DNA from: Chloroflexota bacterium
Lineage (GTDB): Bacteria; Chloroflexota; UBA6077; JACCZL01
Assembly: GCA_020850535.1 (NCBI GenBank)
Contig: JADZEM010000134.1
Location: forward strand, 1-64,000
DNA: 64,000 bases
Direction of reading: 5' to 3'
The stretch's first letter is position 1. Each line of letters starts with the position of its first letter. Both the position numbers and the translations under genes were made by a program. Of the stretch, positions 36,681 through 48,160 are shown piece after piece. Below the pieces are notes generated by a model. The model was not told the origin of the DNA, ran no database searches, and saw only the letters and a program-made list of their open reading frames with translations.

Positions 36681-36720
36681 GGCGGCCCGGGTTCCTCAAG
36701 AACCCGGGCCGCCACGGCTT
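36681..36720 (+). terminator. Rho-independent-like terminator of rpsA
   Basis: GGCGGCCCGGGTTC (36681-36694) pairs exactly with 36700-36713 around loop CTCAA, and ACGGCTTTCT follows. The stem is strong; the U-tract is short. Confidence 0.8.
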
Positions 36721-36868
36721 TCTGAACGTTTCATGTTCTACGAATCGACCGATATCGCTGATGGGTTCCGCCCTCAGATCCGAGACGCTGGCGGGATTCA
36801 GGCTGGGTCTTCAGGGGTTTCAGGTAGAATAGAATCCCTGAGGACCGACCTAGAGACGGAGAGACCTG

Positions 36869-39355
<2,487 letters not shown>

Positions 39356-39383
39356 GTCGGCAGGCTATCTCACGTAGGTAGAC

Positions 39384-39417
39384 GGGGGCGGGCCGCGAGG
39401 CTCGCCCCCTTTGCTTT
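39384..39417 (+). terminator. Terminator downstream of clpC
   Basis: GGGGGCGGGCC (39384-39394) pairs with GGCTCGCCCCC (39399-39409) through one GU pair, with a GCGA tetraloop, followed by TTTGCTTT. It is a convincing rho-independent terminator 28 bases after the clpC stop. Confidence 0.85.
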
Positions 39418-39446
39418 GTGGCAGAGAGGCCCACAGGCCCAGGCCT

Positions 39447-39567
39447 GGGAGGCCCTCACCCCCCGGCCCCCTCTCCCTGTGCGCGGGAGAGGGGGAGAAA
39501 CGAAACTCTCGTGCGTCTCCCCCTCTCCCGCGCACAGGGAGAGGGGGCCGGGGGGTGAGGGCCTCCC
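39447..39567. repeat. C/G-rich palindrome with perfect 52-bp arms
   Basis: Arms 39447-39498 and 39516-39567 are exact reverse complements around a 17-base loop. The ends read GGGAGGCCCTCACCCCCC. It is the best-preserved of the C/G-rich family in this window and lies between the clpC terminator and the radA start, which is only 11 bases further on. Confidence 0.97.
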
Positions 39568-39578
39568 CAGGAGAACCA

Positions 39579-40973
39579 ATGGCAAAGGCACGGACCGAGT
39601 ACGTCTGCAAGGCCTGCGGCGCGAAGGCCGTGCGCTGGAGCGGGCGCTGCGCCGAGTGCGAGGGCTGGAACACGCTCGAAGAGCGGGTGGTGAGGACGGT
39701 GGCCCCGGCCGCGACGGCTGTCCGCCCGCGCGCCGCCGCGAGTCCTGGTGCGCCGGGGGGCAGCACCCGGCCGCTGCGCCTCCACGAGATCGACGTGGCC
39801 GACTTCGACCGGCTGGCCGTCGGCATCGACGAGTTCGGGCGGGTGCTCGGCGGCGGCATCGTGCCGGGATCGCTGGTGCTGATCGGCGGGGATCCCGGCG
39901 TCGGGAAGAGCACCCTGCTGGCCCAGGTCTGCAACGCCGTGGCCGAGCGGAACGGCCCGGTCCTCTACATCTCCGGCGAGGAGTCGCTGGCGCAGATCGG
40001 GCTGCGGGCGCGGCGGCTCGGGCTGGCCGCGAACGACTTGCTGTTCGTCAGCGAGACGGACCTGGGCACGATCCTGGAGACCATCGAGAACGCCCAGGCG
40101 TCGATGGTGGTGGTGGACTCGATCCAGAGCATCCACAGCGCGGACGTGGAGTCCTCCCCGGGCAGCGTCAGCCAGCTTCGGGAGTGCACGCTGCGGCTGA
40201 TGCAGCTTGCCAAAGGCAGCGGCGTCAGCGTCTTCCTGATCGGCCACGTCACCAAGGAAGGTGCGCTGGCCGGCCCGAAGATGCTGGAGCACATGGTCGA
40301 CACGGTCCTCTACCTGGAGGGGGAGCGCTACCACGCCTACCGGCTGCTCCGGGGCACCAAGAACCGCTTCGGGCCGACGCACGAGGTCGGGGTGTTCGAG
40401 ATGCGCGGCGAGGGGATGGTCGAGGTGACGAACCCCTCGGCGGCGTTCCTCTCGGAGCGCGGCGAGGGCACGACTGGCTCGTCGGTGCTGGTGACGATGG
40501 AGGGGACGCGCCCGCTGCTGGTGGAGGTCCAGGCGCTGGCAAGCCGCAGCTCGCTGGCGGTGCCACGGCGGGCGGCGAACGGCATCGAGAACAATCGCCT
40601 GCTGCTGGTCTCGGCGGTGCTGGCGCGCCGGCTGGGCATCCCGCTCCACGATCAAGACCTGTACGTCAACGTGATCGGCGGCCTGCGGATCGACGAGCCG
40701 GCGGCCGACCTGGCCGTTGCGCTCTCGATTGTCTCCAGCTTCAAGGATCGGGAGGTCGATCCGCGCGCGGTGGTGGCAGGTGAGATCGGCCTGTCTGGCG
40801 AGCTGCGGAGCGTCGGGCAGTTGGAGATCCGCCTGCGCGAGGCCGCCAAACTCGGGTTCGAGCGGGCGGTGGTGCCGCGCTCGGCGTCGTTGCGGGAGAT
40901 GAACGGCCTGGGCCTGGAGCTGATCCCGGCCTCGACGCTCCGCGAGGCGATCAACGCGGCGCTGCTGCCGTAG
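39579..40973 (+). CDS. radA: DNA repair protein RadA (Sms)
   Basis: 464 residues from ATG 39579 with AGGAGA 4 bases before it. The N-terminal zinc finger uses C10/C13 and C24/C27. The RecA-like ATPase begins near 106 with GGDPGVGKST; the RadA-specific KNRFG motif (GTKNRFGPTHEVG) follows near 265. The Lon-like C-terminal domain has DLAVALSIVSS and a repeat of the YVNVIGGLR pattern. It acts in recombination as a branch migration helicase. It follows clpC, as in Gram-positive bacteria, but the next expected gene (disA) is missing. Confidence 0.95.
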   Translation: MAKARTEYVCKACGAKAVRWSGRCAECEGWNTLEERVVRTVAPAATAVRPRAAASPGAPGGSTRPLRLHEIDVADFDRLAVGIDEFGRVLGGGIVPGSLVLIGGDPGVGKSTLLAQVCNAVAERNGPVLYISGEESLAQIGLRARRLGLAANDLLFVSETDLGTILETIENAQASMVVVDSIQSIHSADVESSPGSVSQLRECTLRLMQLAKGSGVSVFLIGHVTKEGALAGPKMLEHMVDTVLYLEGERYHAYRLLRGTKNRFGPTHEVGVFEMRGEGMVEVTNPSAAFLSERGEGTTGSSVLVTMEGTRPLLVEVQALASRSSLAVPRRAANGIENNRLLLVSAVLARRLGIPLHDQDLYVNVIGGLRIDEPAADLAVALSIVSSFKDREVDPRAVVAGEIGLSGELRSVGQLEIRLREAAKLGFERAVVPRSASLREMNGLGLELIPASTLREAINAALLP

Positions 40974-41050
40974 CGCAGTTCTTCCGAACTGGGCATTCTC
41001 AGCATCGCGAGCGGGGGGCTGCTGCTTGCTAGCCTGACTCCTGGCGATCA

Positions 41051-42316
41051 CTACGGACGATCTTGCGTTGGCAGAAGATCGACAGTTGGTCCCGGTGCTT
41101 GGATGCGGCGAACTCGGGCATCGCTTGCAAGGCCGCAGAGCTGATTGATGGGCACCAACGCCGCCACCTGTGCGTATGGCACCAGGTCGCTAGCCGGATA
41201 CCGTCGGACGGTCTGGAAGGCGAACCGCGTTGCCAGATCCCCTTCCTCACCAGCCAACTCAACGCTCACGCTGAGCGACTGACCTTGCAGGTGCAGCCGC
41301 TTGCCCTTTCTGAGTGGGAAGGCGTTGATGTAGCCCGCCATTGCGACAGGGTTCGACGACAGCACCACCTCAAGTAGCTCGATGTCCATCCATCCCAGCC
41401 TCTCCTGCTCTGGCGAGAGCGGCGAGTTCGGATCAGGTATCGGCGGCGGCCACGGGAGCTCAGACGGAATGGTCCTGGGCCGATCACCACCCCAGTTTAT
41501 GGGCCAACGGCCATGTCGCATCGCCCGAACGGTCCACGCGTAGGGTTGGCCTGGCTCCGTATACCCTGGTAGCTGCAACCGGACCACACGGGGGTCTTCC
41601 CCAATCATGCACACCGTATCGAGCCTCGCGAACGTGTAGAAGCGGTTCATCAGACCGCTTCCAGGATCACGCGGCGGATACCAGTCTAGGGCGACCCGGT
41701 CGACCACTGACAGATCGTACTGTTGCAGGAAGTCGCCGATGTCGTCTGGCATCTCCAGCCGGATCAGCACGCGATCTTTGTCATTGTTCAAGCGGATCAT
41801 TCGCGGTAGCGGCGGCTGGTCACGCTCCCATTGTGGCCTGATCCCGATGCTTTCTATCTCCCGCGGCGGTGGCGGTAGGCAATTGAATACTTCGACGAAC
41901 GCGTCGCGGTCGGGCGCTTGCAGTAGGCGCAGCAGGTCCGGCTCCAACGAGGAGAGGCGGGCACATCCGGTTGGCGCGTTTGGATCGACCAGCGCCGGTG
42001 GGTACGGCCAGGCTGCTCCCCGTTGCTCTACCCACTTGACGGTGTCGTGAGCAGCCACATCTACCAGTGCACCGACCGGCACCCATGCGTTGATGCTCTC
42101 GTTTGTCTCGCTGCCCCACTTCCAGAGATGGATTTCTCCACCGAGCGCCGTCACGGCCCTCCGTGCCTCAATCGCCTGACCGGGATGGGATTGAATCGTG
42201 ACCCTGACACGGTCGCCGTCGAGGCGGAAGCGCCACCTGACAACTGCACGGTGCCGATGTCCATCGGCCTCGGCCTGGACCAGTTCCCTGAGTGCTTGCT
42301 CCAGGCGTTCCGTCAC
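41051..42316 (-). CDS. Unrecognised protein with three related proteinase-inhibitor-like repeats
   Basis: 421 residues from GTG 42316. Three segments share a pattern in which a hydrophobic strand and a helix lead to a final V-xx-I/L-xx-P: about 22-105 (ALGGEIHLWKWG, INAWVPVGALVDVAAHDTVKWVEQ), about 185-250 (LIRLEMPDDIGDFL, DPRVVRLQLPG), and about 345-412 (AALVPINQLCGLASDARVRRIQAPG). They resemble subtilisin propeptide (I9-like) folds without the protease. No signal peptide is seen. It sits beside a broken AlbA_2 gene in an accessory insert between radA and yacL, and its codons are less GC-extreme than neighbours. Confidence 0.55.
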   Translation of the reverse strand: MTERLEQALRELVQAEADGHRHRAVVRWRFRLDGDRVRVTIQSHPGQAIEARRAVTALGGEIHLWKWGSETNESINAWVPVGALVDVAAHDTVKWVEQRGAAWPYPPALVDPNAPTGCARLSSLEPDLLRLLQAPDRDAFVEVFNCLPPPPREIESIGIRPQWERDQPPLPRMIRLNNDKDRVLIRLEMPDDIGDFLQQYDLSVVDRVALDWYPPRDPGSGLMNRFYTFARLDTVCMIGEDPRVVRLQLPGYTEPGQPYAWTVRAMRHGRWPINWGGDRPRTIPSELPWPPPIPDPNSPLSPEQERLGWMDIELLEVVLSSNPVAMAGYINAFPLRKGKRLHLQGQSLSVSVELAGEEGDLATRFAFQTVRRYPASDLVPYAQVAALVPINQLCGLASDARVRRIQAPGPTVDLLPTQDRP

Positions 42317-42420
42317 CGTCCAGTCCTCGCTGAGCCGTGCACACCATCATACGAGATGCATCAAACGTTGTCTGCACTCCATGATGGAGATTCGCATGGT
42401 TGGTGCAAAGCCGTAGATCG

Positions 42421-43756
42421 TCAGGGCTGCACCGGCCGGACGGTCACCCGCACATGCGTGGACAGCACCTGGAAGTCGGGTGGCGGGTTGCCGTTCTCCG
42501 CGAGCGCCCGCCGCGCAATCGGAATGCCTGCTCCGAACCGCTGGATGTAGCCCAGCACCCGCATCGCCTCTGCAAGATTCGGATTGCGATAGTCGGTCAG
42601 ACTGGGCTGACCGAACGTGTCAGCCGTGACAGTGCCGAAAGGTCCACCGGGGTTGATGATCTCAATCCGGTCGTCGAACCACGTGACGCGGACCGGGGCA
42701 TGCGTTGCTTCATAGGTCCGGTGCAGGATCGCATTGCGGACGAGCTGCTGGAGCGCCGCGAGCGGATAGGGCTGGCGGCGCACCTCAACCGGGCTGCTGG
42801 TGAACTCGACAGCCATCCGATTGTGGGAGATCAGCTTGTCATCCACACGACGGAGCACGTCATCCAGCCCGCCGTCGATGACCAGCTCATCCACGATGGG
42901 ATCGGCAAGCGTCGCGCCCTGGATGCGTAGAAACTGAACGTAGGCGCCCGGCAGGAAGTCACGAGTCCGATGGGACAGCACCAGGACGCCCAGAACCGTC
43001 GGTGTAGGGTCGTCCGTCGCAGCGATCATCTTGGTGGCGGCCAGGCGCTGTTCGCAGGTGCGGTCGTTCGCTTCAAGGACGTCCGGCGCAAACGCCGCCG
43101 GTAGCATATTGCTCCTCGAAATAGTAGCGTCCGAGATCGGTGAGAGATGAGCCGCGCTGATGGGAGCGGCTGCGCATCGAACGGGGTATCTCGATGACGC
43201 CGCTTCTCCGACAGCAGCCGCTCATCCTGGGCCGTCGCAATGCCCCGTCGCGGCCCGGTCCGAATGAAGAAGCGCGCCGCCGGCCGCCGCCGACGCCGGG
43301 TCGAGTCGCAACGCCCCGTCGCGGCCCGGTCCGAATGAAGATGCGCCTCCGAAAGCGAACTGGCGGGGCATCTGCCGGCGTCACCGCGACGACAGCTACG
43401 TCGGAGCCGCGCAGCATACGCTTCGCCACCACGAGCGTCGGCGGGGGGAGTATATTGCCATCTGTCTTGATATCTGCGAGCTGGCGGAGCAGTTCGTCCG
43501 TGACCGGGCGGCCGGATGGCGAGCCGTCGTCGCGCACGCCAACAAACAAGACGCCCGGGCGCCGGTGGTTCGGCAGATCGTTGGCGAAGGCGCACACGGC
43601 TTCACGGGCGCTGGTGGGGACATCGCCCCGGAACGATTCCTTGCGCTCGACAAGGTCTGATTCCGGGTCGGCGAGCATCGCCTCCAACTCGTGGTCCGTG
43701 TACATCATCACCTGATCGACTCCGCCCTCGCTACCCGAGTACCCGCTATACCGCAT
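42421..43756 (-). pseudogene. Frameshifted AlbA_2 (Schlafen-like) / ATP-binding regulator
   Basis: The minus strand reads an AlbA_2 domain in one frame (DLVERKESFRGDVPTSAREAVCAFAND... then VLFVGVRDDG), changes frame around 43235-43310, and continues with a second AlbA_2 segment (ATAQDERLLSEKRRHRD), shifts again and ends with LAALQQLVRNAILHRTYEA and WFDDRIEIINPGG, the ATP-binding part. Two direct copies of about 43 bases, 71 apart (from 43234 and 43305), mark the first shift. At least three frame changes are needed, so no intact product is expected. Proteins of this type act as regulators or in defence-associated contexts. Confidence 0.8.
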
Positions 43757-44010
43757 CGTGGCTGCGCTCCATCATCGAGGACGCGCAGCGGTGGCCCGCT
43801 CGTAGATTCTTTGAAGTTTCCTGCGCTGCTCGCTAGAGTTCCCACGACGCATGAGCCAGGGACGGCTCCCGGTCACCGGTGGTCGCCAGGCGCGAGCGCC
43901 GAGCACGATTGGACGTGGAAAGGAGGCCCGCCGCGAGTACCGTTGCCCGCCGAGGTCTGATCGGCCCAGCCGCCAGACCGTTTACGGCTCACGCCCCTGA
44001 GGTATCCCCC

Positions 44011-45129
44011 ATGACTCTCGTACGCATCGAAATGGTGCTACGGCTCGTGGGTGGTGTGATCGCTGCCCTCGCAGTTGCCGAGGTGGAGCGCAGCGCCCTG
44101 ACGCCCATGCCCTCGTTCCTCGCCCCCTGGCCTTATCTGCTCACCGTTATCATCGGAACGGGCGCCGTCGCTGCCTTCGTCCTCGCCTTCGCGCTGACCC
44201 CTGCCCTGACCACCAGACCGTTCTTCTGGGCGCTCGCTCGGACCACCGAGATGCCCGCAAGCGATGTCCTGGCGGCGGCAGTCGGTGCGGTCCTCGGACT
44301 GCTCGTCGGCGTCCTGGTCGCGATCCCGCTGTCCTACCTGCCCTGGTACCTGGGAAGCTTTCTGCCCATCGGGGCGAGCCTCGCGCTCGCCTATCTCGGC
44401 GTGACCGCCATGCTGGCCCACAAGAAGGAGCTGCTGCCGCTCGTCCCCGGCTCGAAGATGAAGGACGAGCCGGCCCCGGTGGCGACGGACAGCGTCCGTC
44501 CGTGCGTTGTCGATACCAGCAGCATCATCGACGGCCGCATCGCCGACATCGGCCTGACCGGGTTCATACCAGGACCGCTGCTGGTGCCGCGCTTCGTCCT
44601 CCGCGAGCTGCAGCACATCGCCGATTCAGCGGATGCCATGCGGCGGGCGCGCGGCCGGCGCGGCCTCGACATCCTCAACAAGCTCCAGAAGGACGCCACC
44701 GTCCCACTCGTCATCCACGAGGATGATGGCGAGCCGGGCATCGAGGTCGATGCGCTGCTGGTGCAGCTCGCCCGCAAGCTGAACTGCCCGATCATCACCA
44801 ACGACTACAACCTCAACCGCGTGGCCGGCCTCCAGGGCGTCCGCGTGCTGAACGTCAACGAGCTGGCGAACGCCGTCAAGTCGATCGTGCTGCCCGGCCA
44901 GGAGATGAGCATCAAGGTCATCCAGGAGGGCAAGGAGGTCGGCCAGGGCGTCGGCTACCTCGAAGACGGCACCATGGTGGTGGTGGAGAACGGGCGGCGC
45001 GGCCTCGGCACGACGGCCACCGTGGTCGTCTCCCGGGTGCTGCAGACGGCAGCCGGACGGATGGTCTTCGCCCACCTGCGCTCGGCCGGGGCCAACGAGC
45101 CACCCGCCCGAGACGGCACAAACGGGTGA
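44011..45129 (+). CDS. yacL: PIN/TRAM-domain membrane protein (YacL family)
   Basis: 372 residues from ATG 44011, with GAGG upstream. Four membrane helices occupy the N-terminal 140 residues. A PIN nuclease domain begins at VVDTSSIIDGR near 170, with LRELQ and TNDYNLNRVAG as the further acidic positions, followed by a TRAM RNA-binding domain (VGYLEDGTMVVVENGRRGLG). The family is often found next to ispD and radA/disA in Gram-positive bacteria; its precise substrate is unknown. Its stop overlaps the ispD start by GTGA, so the two are co-translated. Confidence 0.9.
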   Translation: MTLVRIEMVLRLVGGVIAALAVAEVERSALTPMPSFLAPWPYLLTVIIGTGAVAAFVLAFALTPALTTRPFFWALARTTEMPASDVLAAAVGAVLGLLVGVLVAIPLSYLPWYLGSFLPIGASLALAYLGVTAMLAHKKELLPLVPGSKMKDEPAPVATDSVRPCVVDTSSIIDGRIADIGLTGFIPGPLLVPRFVLRELQHIADSADAMRRARGRRGLDILNKLQKDATVPLVIHEDDGEPGIEVDALLVQLARKLNCPIITNDYNLNRVAGLQGVRVLNVNELANAVKSIVLPGQEMSIKVIQEGKEVGQGVGYLEDGTMVVVENGRRGLGTTATVVVSRVLQTAAGRMVFAHLRSAGANEPPARDGTNG

Positions 45130-45836
45130 TCGGCGGCGATCTCGTCGGCGCGATCCTCGTCGCGGCCGGCCGCAGCACGCGCATGGGCTTCGACAAGCTC
45201 TGGGCCGACCTCGGCGGTCGGCCCGTGCTGTCCTGGAGCCTGTCCACCCTGGCCGCCTGCCCGGCGCTCGACCGCCTGGTGGTGGTGTCCAGCGACGAGC
45301 GGCAAGATGAGACGTGGCGGCTGGTCGGACGGTCCGTGCCGGCCCGGCTGCGCCCCCGGACCGTCCTGGGCGGAGAGCGGCGGCGCGACTCGGTGGCGGC
45401 CGGCCTGGACGCGCTCGCCGAGTGCGCCTGGGTGCTGATCCACGACGCCGCACGCCCGTTCATCACCGAGCGGCTCGTCGTGCGGGGACTGGCCGAAGTC
45501 CAGGAGACCGGCGCCTGCGTGGCCGCCTTGCCCGCGCGGGACACCATCAAGCGGGTGGACGCCGCACGCAACGTGCTGGAGACGCCGCCGCGCGCGCAGC
45601 TCTGGACCGTCCAGACGCCGCAACTGTTCCGGATGGACCTGCTCCGACGGGCCATGGCCGCTGTCGACGAGGATGCCACCGACGAAGCCGCCTTGATCGA
45701 GCAGGTTGGGGGAACGGTCCGCGTCTTTGAAGGCGAGGTCAAGGGCTTCAAGATCACCACGCCCGAGGATCTGGAGATCGCGCGGGCGCTGCTGGCCGCG
45801 TCGGGCGTCTCGTCCGAAGACGTGGGGCCGCGGTGA
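45126..45836 (+). CDS. ispD: 2-C-methyl-D-erythritol 4-phosphate cytidylyltransferase
   Basis: 236 residues. It links CTP to methylerythritol phosphate in the MEP isoprenoid pathway. The N-terminal nucleotide loop AILVAAGRSTRMGFDKLWADLGGRPV, GGERRRDSVAAGL, VLIHDAARPF and TPQLFRMDLL match the family; residues near 180 (DATDEAALIE) bind the metal. The GTG start overlaps yacL. The next enzyme of the pathway used here, IspF, follows after 75 bases; IspE is not nearby. Confidence 0.93.
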   Translation: MIGGDLVGAILVAAGRSTRMGFDKLWADLGGRPVLSWSLSTLAACPALDRLVVVSSDERQDETWRLVGRSVPARLRPRTVLGGERRRDSVAAGLDALAECAWVLIHDAARPFITERLVVRGLAEVQETGACVAALPARDTIKRVDAARNVLETPPRAQLWTVQTPQLFRMDLLRRAMAAVDEDATDEAALIEQVGGTVRVFEGEVKGFKITTPEDLEIARALLAASGVSSEDVGPR

Positions 45837-45911
45837 AGGCCCGTTGCCAGCCGGCGGTGAGTCCGTCGTGAGAGCGTGTGGTGCGCTTCCGATGACGCTG
45901 GCGTCCGCACG

Positions 45912-46409
45912 ATGACCGCACGACATCCGAACCTGCCTCGGGTCGGGACCGGGCTGGACGTGCATGCGTTGGCGGCAGGCCGGCGGCTGGTGCTGGGCGG
46001 CGTCGAGATCCCACACACCCACGGGCTGGCCGGCCACTCTGACGGCGATGCGCTGGTACATGCCGTCGTGGACGCGCTGCTCGGGGCGGCCAATCGCGGC
46101 GATATCGGCCAGTGGTTCCCCTCGTCGGATCAGCGATGGGCGGGAGCGGACAGCATCGAGATGCTGCGAACCGTGGCGCAGACGCTGGCGGCTGAAGGCT
46201 GGAGCATCGGCAACGTCGATGCGACGGTGATCGCGCAGCGGCCGCGCATCGGCCCACACATCGCCGCCATGCGCGAGCGGCTCGCCGACGCGCTCGGCGT
46301 GCCCGCGGACGCTGTGAGCGTCAAGGCCACCACCACCGATCATCTTGGGGCGCTGGGCCGCGCCGAGGGGATCGCGGCCCAGGCGGTGGCGCTGCTGGTG
46401 CGCGCCTGA
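45912..46409 (+). CDS. ispF: 2-C-methyl-D-erythritol 2,4-cyclodiphosphate synthase
   Basis: 165 residues from ATG 45912; an upstream ATG at 45876 would add 12 residues. It makes the cyclodiphosphate of the MEP pathway with a zinc ion. RVGTGLDVHAL gives the Asp and His ligands, and GHSDGDALVHAVVDALLGAA the third histidine; TTTDHLGALGRAEG is the C-terminal signature. It is the last gene of the yacL-ispD-ispF run and is convergent with the aminomutase-like gene. Confidence 0.95.
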   Translation: MTARHPNLPRVGTGLDVHALAAGRRLVLGGVEIPHTHGLAGHSDGDALVHAVVDALLGAANRGDIGQWFPSSDQRWAGADSIEMLRTVAQTLAAEGWSIGNVDATVIAQRPRIGPHIAAMRERLADALGVPADAVSVKATTTDHLGALGRAEGIAAQAVALLVRA

Positions 46410-46482
46410 CGACTCAGTCGTCGTAGATGTGCTCCGCGAGTACCCAGCCGGGGCCGGTGCTCCGGCTGTCCTGGCAACGCAC

Positions 46483-46511
46483 AGGGCCGCCACCGTTGAG
46501 CCGGCGGCCCT
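46483..46511. terminator. Hairpin between convergent ispF and aminomutase-like gene
   Basis: AGGGCCGCC (46483-46491) pairs with GGCGGCCCT (46503-46511) around an 11-base loop, 41 bases before the minus-strand gene's stop codon. No T-run is visible on either side, so the function is uncertain. Confidence 0.45.
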
Positions 46512-46551
46512 GAACCTGCGTGGCACGGAGTGGGGAGAAGTGGGCGCGAGG

Positions 46552-47880
46552 TCAGGCCGTGCCGGCGGCCACCCGCTTCGCGGCGCGCTCCAGCCGCTCC
46601 AGCGCGAGGTCGATGTCCTCCAGGGTGTGCATCGCCGAGAGGCCGGAGTGCCACAGCGAATGGAGGTAGACGCCCTCCTCCTGGGCAACCGCCTGGAAGC
46701 GGGCAGCCAGGGCCTTGTCGTACTTCATCGAGTCGCGGTAGTTCGTCGGCTCCGCTTCCAGGCCGTAGTTCAGGCAGAACCGGTTGCCGACGCCCTGCAC
46801 CTGGACCGGCAGGCCCGCCTGCTGGAAGATGTCGCGCAGGTTCGGGTAGAGCCGCTCCTGGAGCCGCTCGAAATGCTCCCAGAAGCTGGCCTGCTCTGCC
46901 AGCTTGAGGAACGCGTTCGCGGCCAGGATCGGCAACGGGTGCGCGTTGAAAGTGCCGCTGTGGACGGCCCCGCCCAGCGGCGAGACGGCCCCCATGACCT
47001 CGCGGCTGCCGGCGAACGCGCTGAGCGCGAGGCCGCCGCCGATGGCCTTGCCCAACGTACACATATCCGGCGTGACGCCGAGGTAGCCCTGGGCGCAGCT
47101 CGACCCCGTGCGGAACCCCGAGAGGATCTCGTCGAAGATCAGGACGATGTCTAGCTCCTTCGTCAGGCTGCGGACGGCCTGAAGGAACTCCGGGGTCGGG
47201 ATGATGCCGCCCGAGTTGAAGTTGATCGGCTCCATGATGACAGCGGCGATCTCGTGCGCACGGGCGCGCAGTGTACGCTCCAGCGTCTCGGGATCGTTGA
47301 AGGGGAGGACCGTCACGTAGCTCTGGAGGCCGGCCGGGATGCCGCCGCTCTCTGGCAGGGTGGCCGGACTCTCGAACGGGCCGGCCTGCTCGGGGTCCGG
47401 CCAGGTGCTGTAGCCCAGGTAGTCGTGATAGCCGTGGAAGTGCCCCTCGAACTTCACGATGATGTCGCGGCCGGTGTACATGCGCGCGGTGCGGATCGCG
47501 TGCCAGGTCGTCTCGGTGCCGGAGGTCGTGAAGCGGACCAGCTCGGCGCTCGGGACCATCTCCGTCAGGCGACGGGCCGCCTCGCCCTGCTCCTCCATCT
47601 CGAACGAGCAGAGGATCCCACGTGCCAACGCCTCCTCGACGGCCGCCACGACGTCTGGGTGGCCGTGCCCGAGCAGGCTCGCGCCGAAGGACGTACAGAA
47701 GTCGATGTACTCCTTGCCGTCCACGTCCCAGACGCGGGAGCCCTTGCCGCGCGCCGCCACGAACGGCAGGCCAGTCCCGCGATGGATGCGGGCCGCCGCG
47801 GTGACGCCGCCGGGAAGGACCTTCTTGGCCTCTTCGAAGTACTGCTCTGCGCGGGTCACTTCGCGGGTTTGCTGCACCAT
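46552..47880 (-). CDS. Class III aminotransferase, glutamate-1-semialdehyde aminomutase-like
   Basis: 442 residues from ATG 47880; an ATG at 47913 is an alternative. PLP-binding Lys lies in CTLGKAIGGGLALSAFAG, with the SGTETTWHAIRTAR and FEGHFHGYHDY motifs typical of the glutamate-1-semialdehyde 2,1-aminomutase group. The wording of SGTETTW and the short C-terminus differ somewhat from true HemL, so it may act on a different semialdehyde or amine. No heme gene is nearby. Confidence 0.82.
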   Translation of the reverse strand: MVQQTREVTRAEQYFEEAKKVLPGGVTAAARIHRGTGLPFVAARGKGSRVWDVDGKEYIDFCTSFGASLLGHGHPDVVAAVEEALARGILCSFEMEEQGEAARRLTEMVPSAELVRFTTSGTETTWHAIRTARMYTGRDIIVKFEGHFHGYHDYLGYSTWPDPEQAGPFESPATLPESGGIPAGLQSYVTVLPFNDPETLERTLRARAHEIAAVIMEPINFNSGGIIPTPEFLQAVRSLTKELDIVLIFDEILSGFRTGSSCAQGYLGVTPDMCTLGKAIGGGLALSAFAGSREVMGAVSPLGGAVHSGTFNAHPLPILAANAFLKLAEQASFWEHFERLQERLYPNLRDIFQQAGLPVQVQGVGNRFCLNYGLEAEPTNYRDSMKYDKALAARFQAVAQEEGVYLHSLWHSGLSAMHTLEDIDLALERLERAAKRVAAGTA

Positions 47881-48009
47881 CTTGACTCTCACCGTCCTGA
47901 AGCTGGGCATCACGCCTCTGCGGCGAGTCTACGTGACCATGGTGCCGGCATTCAACAGTGCAGCAGCGTCGTCGGGACTTGAAGAAGATTGATTCTTTGC
48001 TGTGGCAAA

Positions 48010-48121
48010 GGCCCTCACCCCCCCGCCCCCTCTCCCTGTGCGCGGGCGAGGGGGAGGAACGACCGTCTCGTGTGTCTCCCCCTCGCCCGCGCACAGGGAG
48101 AGGGGTTGGGGGTGAGGGCCT
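48010..48121. repeat. C/G-rich palindrome
   Basis: Left arm from 48010 (GGCCCTCACCCCCCC...) and right arm near 48077-48121 (...GGGGGTGAGGGCC) match over about 45 bases with several mismatches, around the same kind of loop as at 39447-39567. A further GGTCGGGGGGTGAGGGCC follows at 48128-48146. It lies between the aminomutase and a proline-rich protein gene; 47881-48160 holds nothing else. Confidence 0.9.
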
Positions 48122-48160
48122 CCCTCGGTCGGGGGGTGAGGGCCACTTCCGGACGGTGCG

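Noticed and set aside
46410-46551. A small gene between ispF and the aminomutase-like gene
   Set aside because: No frame with a start and a ribosome binding site was found; a hairpin is the only feature.
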